A stretch of DNA of 64,000 nucleotides. Origin: Alphaproteobacteria bacterium. GTDB lineage: Bacteria; Pseudomonadota; Alphaproteobacteria; Bin95. The stretch spans positions 468,369 through 532,368 of the forward strand of contig JACKII010000003.1 of assembly GCA_020638555.1 (NCBI GenBank), read 5' to 3'. Below are positions 37,163 to 43,873 of the stretch, piece after piece (positions within the stretch are counted from its first letter, which is position 1; every line of letters begins with the position of its first letter). The position numbers and the translations under genes are program-made. Under the pieces are notes generated by a model. That model had not been told where the DNA came from, made no database searches, and saw nothing but the letters and a program-made list of their open reading frames with translations.

Positions 37163-37250
37163 TCCGGGGCAACGGGGTTTCCCCTCGCAATCCCGGCAAG
37201 GCCGCCCCAAATCCAAAGGGTTGGAGCAACTTCACGAAGAGGGATTGCCT

Positions 37251-37598
37251 ATGCAAGTTGAACCGCAAGTCGCCTTTGAAGGCTTCGAACCGGACGACCG
37301 CGTGCGCGACCGCGTCGCCTCCGAGATCGGCAAGCTCGAAGGATATTTCGAGCACATCACCTCCTGCCGGGTGGTGGTGAAGCTCGGGTCCGGCCGGCGC
37401 CAGCATGGCGACCTCTACGAAGTGACGATCCAACTGGCCCTGCCCAGCGGCCGCGACGTGATCGTGAACCGCAACCCTTCGGCGAACCACGCCCACGAGG
37501 ATGTGCTGGTGACGATCCGCGACGCCTTCCGCGCCGCCCGGCGGCAAATGCAGGACGAGGTCAAGAAAATGCGGGGGGACGTGAAACAATCCGTCTGA
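37251..37598 (+). CDS. HPF/RaiA-type ribosome-associated domain protein
   Basis: 115-residue protein with the ribosome hibernation factor fold pattern: an early strand, a helix with RVRDRVASEIGKLEGYFEHI, then SCRVVVKLGSGRRQHGDLYEVTIQL, then a second helix with AFRAARRQMQDEVKK. It matches short HPF/YfiA-like proteins and lacks the long C-terminal dimerisation domain. It could stabilise ribosomes under stress. Start ATG 37251 follows GAAGAGGG. A separate hibernation gene may exist elsewhere, so its role is not certain. Confidence 0.8.
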   Translation: MQVEPQVAFEGFEPDDRVRDRVASEIGKLEGYFEHITSCRVVVKLGSGRRQHGDLYEVTIQLALPSGRDVIVNRNPSANHAHEDVLVTIRDAFRAARRQMQDEVKKMRGDVKQSV

Positions 37599-37659
37599 GC
37601 CCAAGCCGCGCCGGCCGCCCCTGCCAGGGTGGGCCGGCCGCGGCGCCGATGCCGTATCC

Positions 37660-37690
37660 TCAGGGCACGATAGTGGCTATCGTGCCCTGA
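37660..37690. promoter_or_regulatory. 31-base near-palindrome (14-base arms) before an acyl-CoA dehydrogenase gene
   Basis: Perfect 14-base arms (37660-37673, TCAGGGCACGATAG, and 37677-37690) around TGG. It ends 10 bases before the AGGAGG ribosome binding site of the downstream gene. No T-run follows, so an operator or a transcript hairpin near the ribosome site is likelier than a terminator. Confidence 0.55.
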
Positions 37691-37714
37691 AATACGTTCA
37701 GGAGGTCCCGCCCC

Positions 37715-38899
37715 ATGAGCCTGCCGCTCTCCCCCGAAGACCTGGCCTTTCAGGCCGAGGTGCGCCAGTTCGTCGAACAAAATCTGCCCGCCGATATCGC
37801 CGCCCGCGTTCAGGAATGCCGCGGCGACTACAAGGGCGACTACACCCGCTGGATGCAGATCCTCGCCCCGAAGGGCTGGAGCGCGCCGCACTGGCCCAAG
37901 GAATACGGCGGCGGCGGCATGACCAGCTGGCAGCGCCACCTGTTCGAGGAAGAGGTGCAGCGCCACCCGGTCCCCTATGCCGCGCCGTTCGGCACCACCA
38001 TGGTCGGGCCGGTGATCTACACCTTCGGCACGCCGGAGCAGAAGGCGCGCTTCCTGCCCGGCACGGTGAATTTCGATATCTGGTGGTGCCAGGGCTACTC
38101 GGAGCCCGGCTCCGGCTCGGACCTTGCCAGCCTGCGCACCCGGGCCGACCGCGACGGCGACCATTATGTGGTGAACGGCACCAAGGTCTGGACCAGCTAT
38201 GCCCAGCACGCCGACTGGATTTTCTGCCTGGTGCGCACCGCTTTCGACGCGCGTAAGCCGCAGCAGGGCATTTCCTTCCTGCTGTTCGACATGAACTCGC
38301 CCGGCATCGAGATCCAGCCGATCATCTCCATCGACGGCCACCACCATCTGAACATGGTGCATTTCACCGACGTGCGCGTGCCGGTGGACCAGCGCATCGG
38401 CGAGGAGAATATGGGCTGGACCTATGCCAAATTCCTGTTGCAGTACGAACGCTTCGGCATTGCCGAGGTGGCGGAGAGCCAGGCGCGGGTGATGAAGCTG
38501 CGCCGGACCGCCCGCGAGCAGGGTCTGGAGGCGGACGAAAGCTACATGCGCACCCTCGCCCGGACAGAGGTGGAGTTGCAGGCGCTGGCCGGCACCAATC
38601 TGCGCTATCTGGCGGCCGACGCCCAGGGCAAGCCGGTAGGCGCGGAGGCATCGATGCTGAAGATTCGCGGCTCGGAAATCCGCCAGCGCCTGACGGAGCT
38701 TGCCATTGCGGCCGGCGGCTCGTATCTCGGGCCTCTTGCCGGCTATGATCGCGACGTGGGTTCGAATCTGGACGAGGTCCTGCCCGCCTATCTTCGCGGC
38801 GCCGCCGACGACTATTTCTTCAGCCGTGCCGCCACCATCTATGGCGGCACCAACGAAATCCAACGCAACGTGATCGCCAAGGCGACTCTGGGCCTGTAG
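37715..38899 (+). CDS. acyl-CoA dehydrogenase family protein
   Basis: 394-residue FAD flavoprotein of the acyl-CoA dehydrogenase family. The QGYSEPGSGSDLASLRT stretch (FAD/substrate region, about 129-145) and the C-terminal GGTNEIQRNVIAKATLGL are diagnostic. Its length and sequence resemble acyl-CoA dehydrogenases of long-chain, aromatic or steroid side-chain breakdown. It begins after a near-consensus AGGAGG and a perfect hairpin, and its stop codon is followed immediately by the ATG of a Pro/Ala/Glu-rich protein, so they share a transcript. Confidence 0.92.
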   Translation: MSLPLSPEDLAFQAEVRQFVEQNLPADIAARVQECRGDYKGDYTRWMQILAPKGWSAPHWPKEYGGGGMTSWQRHLFEEEVQRHPVPYAAPFGTTMVGPVIYTFGTPEQKARFLPGTVNFDIWWCQGYSEPGSGSDLASLRTRADRDGDHYVVNGTKVWTSYAQHADWIFCLVRTAFDARKPQQGISFLLFDMNSPGIEIQPIISIDGHHHLNMVHFTDVRVPVDQRIGEENMGWTYAKFLLQYERFGIAEVAESQARVMKLRRTAREQGLEADESYMRTLARTEVELQALAGTNLRYLAADAQGKPVGAEASMLKIRGSEIRQRLTELAIAAGGSYLGPLAGYDRDVGSNLDEVLPAYLRGAADDYFFSRAATIYGGTNEIQRNVIAKATLGL

Positions 38900-40102
38900 A
38901 TGACCGACGAAAACGAACCCAAGAAAACCCCGACCGAACCGGCGGCCGAGGCGCCGGAGGCGGCTGCCGCGCCGGCTGCGGCACCGCCGACTCCGGCCGC
39001 CGAACCGGCCGAACCCGTGGCCGCTGAGGCCGCGCCGGTGGAGCCTGCGCCAGTGGAGCCCGAACCGGTCGAGCCCGCGCCGGTGGAGCCGATGGCGGCC
39101 GAGCCGGAGCCGGTGGCGACTGCCCCCGCCGAACCGGAAGCCATGCCGGCCGCCGAGGCCGCACCGGAGCCGGCCCCCGAACCCGTGCCCGAACCGGAAC
39201 CGACACCCGAACCGGAGCCCGTGCCCGAAGCCCAGGCTGAACCCGAAGCGCAGGCCGAACCCGAAGCGCCGGCTGAACCCGAAGCGCCGCAACCGGTTGA
39301 GGCTCCGGCAGAGCCCGAAGCCGCCGCCGAGCCGGAACCGGCAGCCGAGCCGACCCCGGAACCCGCTGCCGAACCGGAGCCGGAGGCGCCTTCCGAACCG
39401 GAACCGGAAGCCGCAGCAGAACCGCAGCCCGAGGCCGCTCCCGAGCCGGAACCCGAGCCGGCGCCGCTCACCGTCTACGAATACCGTTATGTTCGCGTCC
39501 GCCAGAACTCCTGGGACACGGTCGAGCAGGTAATTTTGGGCGAGGGCGCCGCTGCCGTCGCCGAAGCCGGCGGCCAGTTCTACGGCCTGTGGCTCGGTCA
39601 GATCGGCCTTTCGATCAACCAGGGCGTCGTCGTCACCGTCTGGCCCAGCCTGGAGGCAGCCCGTGCCAACGGTGCCAGGGCCATGGCCAAGCATCAGGAC
39701 ATCGCCGCATCCGAAGCGCTCTACATGGAGGCGACCGCGCGCCCCGACGAGCCGACCCCGCCGGAAGGCCCGGGCGTGTTCGCCCATCGCGTGTTCGATG
39801 TGCGTCGCGACGACACCGAACGCTTCATCGCGCTGTCGGCCGAAGCCTGGCCCCAGTTCGAGCGGGTGTTCGGCGGGCGGATTTTCGCGCTCTGGCGTGA
39901 GACCGGGCACGATCGGGCCATGGATCGTCTGATCCTGCTGACCCGCTATCCCGACTATGCGGCCTGGGAGGCTTCGCGCTTTTGGCGACCCGACCCCGAC
40001 CCGAACGCGGCCGACGCGTTGCAGCGCTTCCGCGAGCGGCGCGAAATCACCGTCGATTCCGTCGTCTATACCGCGCGGCTCGCCACGCCGTCCGCGGGCT
40101 GA
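38900..40102 (+). CDS. Pro/Ala/Glu-rich protein with tandem NIPSNAP-like domains
   Basis: 400 residues. About residues 8-190 are almost entirely Ala, Pro and Glu (repeats such as EPEPVPEAQAEPEAQAEPEA), presumably an extended acidic linker. From about 191 two similar domains follow. Each has a first strand (VYEYRYVRVR; FAHRVFDVRR), a helix, then a GG-x-x-x-LW motif (GGQFYGLWLG; GGRIFALWRE), then a strand with a following helix (VVVTVWPSLEAARAN; LILLTRYPDYAAWEAS). This looks like a duplicated NIPSNAP/dimeric alpha-beta barrel fold. There is no signal peptide. It directly abuts the acyl-CoA dehydrogenase gene. Function is unknown. Confidence 0.75.
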   Translation: MTDENEPKKTPTEPAAEAPEAAAAPAAAPPTPAAEPAEPVAAEAAPVEPAPVEPEPVEPAPVEPMAAEPEPVATAPAEPEAMPAAEAAPEPAPEPVPEPEPTPEPEPVPEAQAEPEAQAEPEAPAEPEAPQPVEAPAEPEAAAEPEPAAEPTPEPAAEPEPEAPSEPEPEAAAEPQPEAAPEPEPEPAPLTVYEYRYVRVRQNSWDTVEQVILGEGAAAVAEAGGQFYGLWLGQIGLSINQGVVVTVWPSLEAARANGARAMAKHQDIAASEALYMEATARPDEPTPPEGPGVFAHRVFDVRRDDTERFIALSAEAWPQFERVFGGRIFALWRETGHDRAMDRLILLTRYPDYAAWEASRFWRPDPDPNAADALQRFRERREITVDSVVYTARLATPSAG

Positions 40103-41085
40103 CGCGGTTTTCCCTGGCGGTCCTCACCGTTCTGGCGGCCATTGGCGTCGCCGGAACGGTTGCCGCCAATGCAGCGGAGACGCCGCCGCTCGGCGTCCCG
40201 ACCGGCTCGCAGGTCCTGACCGACGGGCACAAGGCGTTCGGCGGCCTGTCGGGGCTGGAAGTGCTGGACGCCGGTCATCTCGCGGCGATCAGCGACCGGG
40301 GCTGGATCGTGCGCCTGCGCAAGACGCCGCCCTTCCCCGTCACCGCGCTGCAAGCCCTGGGCGGGCTGCCACGCGCCCACTATCTCCGGGATTCCGAGAG
40401 CCTGCGCCGGGCGCCGGACGGCGGTTGGTGGGTGGCCTTCGAGGGCACCAGCCGGGTCGCATGGTACCGTCCGGGCTGGCAGGGCCTGACGCAGCCGCCG
40501 AAGGCCGTGCTGCTGCGGCGTGCATTGCGCGATCTCACCGGCAATCGCAGCCTGGAAGCGGTGGCGGCCCTCCCCGACGGGCACGGCCTGGCGCTGGCCG
40601 AGCGGACGGGCGATGCGCTCGCCGTTCTGTTCGACCGCGACGGCCGCGAACTGCGCCGCCTCGCCTTCCGCACCGACTGGCCGCCGGTCGATGCCCTGGC
40701 GCTGGACGATGGCGGGTTGCTGATCCTGACCCGCACTCCGACCTGGCCGCTGCCGCCCCTGTTTGCGACCCGTCTGGAATACGTCGCCCCCGGCTGGGAG
40801 GCCGGCCCGCAGTTCGAAAGCCGGCCGCTGTTCCGGCTCGACCGCACGCTGCCGGCGGAGAATTACGAAGGCATGACCGCCGAGCCACTGCCGGACAACC
40901 GGCTCCGCGTCTGGCTGGTGTCGGACGACAATTATCTGAGCCTGCAATCCACCATTCTGGCCTGGCTCGACCTGCCGCTCGCCTGCCTGCGTGCCGAAAC
41001 CCGGTGCCGACTGGCGCCCGGCGCTACAGCGACGCTGCAGCCCGTGCCAACGCCACGATCCCGTCCCAGTCCTGCGCCGCAATGA
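39982..41085 (+). CDS. esterase-like activity of phytase family protein
   Basis: Secreted protein with a signal-like hydrophobic stretch (LTRFSLAVLTVLAAIGVAG) and a beta-propeller-like body (GGLSGLEVLDAGHLAAISDRG, DSESLRRAPDGGWWVAFEG, NYEGMTAEPL). These motifs match the phytase-like esterase family. The start is unclear. TTG at 39982 overlaps the upstream gene by 121 bases and gives a long basic leader. CTG at 40099, overlapping the upstream stop codon, would begin just before the signal segment. The 3' end overlaps the convergent Eda gene by 62 bases. Substrate is unknown. Confidence 0.75.
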   Translation: MATRPRPERGRRVAALPRAARNHRRFRRLYRAARHAVRGLTRFSLAVLTVLAAIGVAGTVAANAAETPPLGVPTGSQVLTDGHKAFGGLSGLEVLDAGHLAAISDRGWIVRLRKTPPFPVTALQALGGLPRAHYLRDSESLRRAPDGGWWVAFEGTSRVAWYRPGWQGLTQPPKAVLLRRALRDLTGNRSLEAVAALPDGHGLALAERTGDALAVLFDRDGRELRRLAFRTDWPPVDALALDDGGLLILTRTPTWPLPPLFATRLEYVAPGWEAGPQFESRPLFRLDRTLPAENYEGMTAEPLPDNRLRVWLVSDDNYLSLQSTILAWLDLPLACLRAETRCRLAPGATATLQPVPTPRSRPSPAPQ

Positions 41086-41647
41086 GGCTGGCCGGGGCCG
41101 GCCAGGATCCGCCGACTGCAAAGACATTGCGGCAGGCCAGATACTCCGCCGCATTGCCCTGGTCCAGGCCGCCGGTCGGGCAGAAATGGATCAGCGGCAG
41201 CGGCGCTGCCAGTTGCCGCAACGCCTCCACACCGCCCGCGGCACTGGCGGGGAAGAATTTCTGGTGGGCAAAGCCGTGCTCGGCCAGCGTCATCGCCTCG
41301 CTCGCCGTCGCCGCCGCCGGCAGATAGGCGAGCGGGCTGTCCTTGGCGGCGGCCAGAAGATGCGGCGTCGCGCCAGGGCTCACCGCGAAGCGGGCGCCAT
41401 CCGCCGCGGCCTCGGCGAAATGGTGCGGCAGGGTGACGGTGCCGGCGCCGACGATCGCCTCCGGCACCTCGCCCACGATCCGCCGGATCGCCTCCTGGGC
41501 GGCGGCGGTGCGGAAGGTCACTTCCAGCACGTTCAGCCCGCCCCGGACCAGGGCGCGGGCCAGCGGCACCGCGTCCCCGGCGTTCTGAATGGTCAGAACC
41601 GGAATGACCCGGACCGACCCCAGCAATTCGGCGATATCAGGCGACAA
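41024..41647 (-). CDS. 2-dehydro-3-deoxy-phosphogluconate aldolase (Eda family)
   Basis: 207-residue class I aldolase of the KDPG/KHG family, which cleaves KDPG to pyruvate and glyceraldehyde 3-phosphate. Visible features are the Glu in VLEVTFRTAAA, the Schiff-base Lys in HQKFFPASAAGG, and the CPTGG phosphate/carboxylate loop. Start is TTG at 41647, because GGAGG lies 6 bases upstream and the reading frame matches the family N terminus. It overlaps the upstream DapA-like gene by 11 bases, so the two are translationally coupled. Its 3' end overlaps the convergent phytase-like gene by 62 bases. Confidence 0.9.
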   Translation of the reverse strand: MSPDIAELLGSVRVIPVLTIQNAGDAVPLARALVRGGLNVLEVTFRTAAAQEAIRRIVGEVPEAIVGAGTVTLPHHFAEAAADGARFAVSPGATPHLLAAAKDSPLAYLPAAATASEAMTLAEHGFAHQKFFPASAAGGVEALRQLAAPLPLIHFCPTGGLDQGNAAEYLACRNVFAVGGSWPAPASLIAAQDWDGIVALARAAASL

Positions 41648-42527
41648 GCCGCGCCTCCAGCTTCTCCAGCGCCACACGGATGGCCGTGCGCTGTTCCGGT
41701 GTCGCCACCGGCATCGGCGCTCGCGGAGCGCCGGCCGGCAGCCCTTGCAGGCTCTGCGCGTATTTCACGCAGGCCGGCAGATTATCCGCAAACATGGCAT
41801 TCCACAACCGCAGAAGATCCTCGTGCAGTTCCAGGCTCTTGGCATGCTCGCCCGCCTTCACCGCGTCCCAGAGTTCGACCAGCGCATGCGGTGCGGCCGC
41901 GGGAATGGCGGCGATGCAACCGTGTGCGCCCAGCGCGAACGAGGGATACATCAGCGCATCGACCGCACTGAAAATCTTGCGGTCCGCCGGCGCGTCCAAC
42001 AGCAGGTCGGCCATCAGCTTCAGGTCGCCCGCCGACTGCTTCACGCCGACCACGCCCGGTACTTCCGCGAAAATCCGGCAGAGCAGCGCCGGCGAGAGAT
42101 AGGTCCAGGGCACCACGTTGTAGATGATGATCGGCACGCCGGTTTCCGCGGCCATGACGCGGAAATGCTCGACCATGGCGTCGTCGGTGGGCCGGAACAG
42201 ATAGTGCACCGGCGTCACCTGCAAGGCCGCGACGCCCAGGTCGCGCACCGCCTTGCCGCGCCGGATCGCGTCGCGGGTCGAATCGACGATCACGCCGGCC
42301 ACCACCGGCACCCGCCCCGCGGTCGCGTCGCAGGTGGCGGCGATCAGGTCGCGGAATTCCTCGTGGTCGAGCGTGTGTCCCTCACCGGTGGAGCCGCCGG
42401 CGGCCAGACCATGGCAGCCGGCCTCGATCAACCAATCCACCTGCGCCTTGACCCCGCCCGGATCGAACTCGCCCGCGGCGTCGAAGGGCGTGGTCATCGG
42501 CGGGATAATACCGGTCAGTTCGCGCAA
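41637..42527 (-). CDS. dihydrodipicolinate synthase/KDG aldolase family protein
   Basis: 296-residue DapA-superfamily (beta/alpha)8 lyase. The Schiff-base Lys is in VVGVKQSAGDLK (about 163), the catalytic Tyr in IIYNVVPW (about 136), and GGSTGEGHTL near residue 47 binds the pyruvate part. The adjacent Eda-type gene suggests sugar-acid aldol chemistry rather than lysine synthesis. The start is taken as TTG at 42527, preceded by GAGGA. Which keto-acid it acts on is not known. Confidence 0.88.
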   Translation of the reverse strand: MRELTGIIPPMTTPFDAAGEFDPGGVKAQVDWLIEAGCHGLAAGGSTGEGHTLDHEEFRDLIAATCDATAGRVPVVAGVIVDSTRDAIRRGKAVRDLGVAALQVTPVHYLFRPTDDAMVEHFRVMAAETGVPIIIYNVVPWTYLSPALLCRIFAEVPGVVGVKQSAGDLKLMADLLLDAPADRKIFSAVDALMYPSFALGAHGCIAAIPAAAPHALVELWDAVKAGEHAKSLELHEDLLRLWNAMFADNLPACVKYAQSLQGLPAGAPRAPMPVATPEQRTAIRVALEKLEARLVA

Positions 42528-42749
42528 TTTTTGTGTCCTCCCAAGGATACGCGTCCGGATCGGCGTCCCTGCTTTGGGGCCCGTACACTCTCGCACGGCA
42601 TCGACCGTTTCCGGATTTCCCGGAAGTCGCCGATGGCGGCTTGCCTTGTCAACGGGACGATCCGCCGCCGGAGCCCGCGGCGATACCCCCGGTCCCGGGC
42701 GGTGCGATTTCGGGCGTCCGGCCCCTGCGCCAGAGTGCGCAACCGGCCG

Positions 42750-42763
42750 TTGACGTGGATCAA
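42750..42763 (+). promoter_or_regulatory. FNR/FixK-like binding site
   Basis: TTGAC-GTGG-ATCAA matches the FNR/FixK consensus TTGAT-N4-ATCAA at nine of ten specified positions. It lies about 92 bases before the start of the beta-barrel gene and could make it responsive to oxygen limitation through a Crp/Fnr regulator encoded elsewhere. Confidence 0.5.
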
Positions 42764-42855
42764 ACGGTACCCTGCCTACCGTGCTAAGCGTCAGTCCATA
42801 GCCCGATTGACGCCCGCCCGGCAGACGCCGCCCCGGGCAGAAAGGAATTGTTCCG

Positions 42856-43743
42856 ATGTTGCCAACCCGTGGCCTTCTGGCGGCCCTTGTCGGCGCTGCC
42901 GCGTGCAGCACCGCCGCCCTGGCCGAAGACGCCGCCGCCCCGAAACTGCGCTACATCCCGCCGGTCACCAACCCGACCTTTGCGGAATCGCCGTTCATCA
43001 CCACCGAAGTGCGCCCGATCGTGATCTATCACGACATTCCGGACACCTTCGCCACGGCCGGCAATTCCGGCAAGGTGATCGCGTTGCAGGCCCGCTATGC
43101 CATCACCGACCGGCTGGCGCTGATCGCGACCAAGGACGGCTATGCCGACATGGACTATGGCGCCCTGAAGGGCGACAGCGGCTTTCTCAACATCGCCGCC
43201 GGCCTGAAATACGCCATCATCGACGATCCGGCCGCCGGCCACATGCTGACGCTGGGCGCGCGCTACGAATTCCCGAGCGGCGACCTGAACGCCGGCCCGT
43301 TCAAGATCCAGGGCGATGGCGACGGCTTTGCCAACGTCTTCGTCTCCGGCGTGCAGCAATGGGGCAATTTCCAGGTCCAGGCCAGCGGCAACGCCCACAT
43401 CGCCATCGACGACGATGCCGACAGTTCGCTGCTGGTGGGTTCGCTCCAGGTCAATTATGCGGTGCTGGAAAACTTCCTGCTGGGCGGCTTCTATCCGCTG
43501 GTCGAGTTGAACGTATTCCACCACTTCAACGAGCCCGGCCGCACCCCGCTCACCGCCGGCGGTTATGACGTGCTGACCCTGGGCGAGACGTCCTCCAACA
43601 CGGTGGTGTCCGGCGCGGTCGGCTTCCGCATGAAGATCAACGAGACCGTGCAGTTCGGCGCTGCGGTCGAGGTGCCGATCACGGACAAGGACGGCGAAGC
43701 CACCAACTGGCGCGCGACGGCGGACGCCATCATCCGCTTCTGA
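42856..43743 (+). CDS. outer-membrane beta-barrel protein of unknown function
   Basis: 295-residue protein with a signal peptide (about 1-23, cleavage after AALA) and alternating hydrophobic strands separated by short turns. It ends in a C-terminal aromatic (IIRF), typical of outer-membrane barrels. Strands such as MLTLGARYEFPSG and LLGGFYPLVELNVFHHF support this. It resembles small OmpA-like or transporter-associated barrels but I do not recognise a specific family. It is a single gene with an FNR-like box upstream. Confidence 0.78.
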   Translation: MLPTRGLLAALVGAAACSTAALAEDAAAPKLRYIPPVTNPTFAESPFITTEVRPIVIYHDIPDTFATAGNSGKVIALQARYAITDRLALIATKDGYADMDYGALKGDSGFLNIAAGLKYAIIDDPAAGHMLTLGARYEFPSGDLNAGPFKIQGDGDGFANVFVSGVQQWGNFQVQASGNAHIAIDDDADSSLLVGSLQVNYAVLENFLLGGFYPLVELNVFHHFNEPGRTPLTAGGYDVLTLGETSSNTVVSGAVGFRMKINETVQFGAAVEVPITDKDGEATNWRATADAIIRF

Positions 43744-43791
43744 TCGCGCCGGCCTTCCCGGCGATCCGGGGCGCTTGCGCCTCCCGGAAAG

Positions 43792-43840
43792 GACCGCTCC
43801 CCTGAAGCCGAAACGGTGCTAGAGGTGGGCGGTCTTTTTT
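43792..43840 (+). terminator. possible terminator after the beta-barrel gene
   Basis: GACCGC (43792-43797) can pair with GCGGTC (43829-43834), and six T residues follow (43835-43840). The intervening loop is long, so the structure is only moderately convincing. A start codon lies 33 bases later. Confidence 0.4.
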
Positions 43841-43873
43841 GTGTTCGCCTGAGTTCGCCAGGAGCCAACCGCC

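Noticed and set aside
35123..37216. 697-residue frame on the minus strand
   Set aside because: It is antisense to the aspartoacylase-like and DMT transporter genes, both of which have clear family motifs. It is His/Gln/Gly-rich, as shadow frames in this DNA usually are.
37415..39910. 831-residue frame on the minus strand
   Set aside because: It is the complement of the acyl-CoA dehydrogenase gene and of the Pro/Ala/Glu-rich gene. Its Gly/Arg/Phe repeats are the mirror of the GAA/CCG codon pattern.
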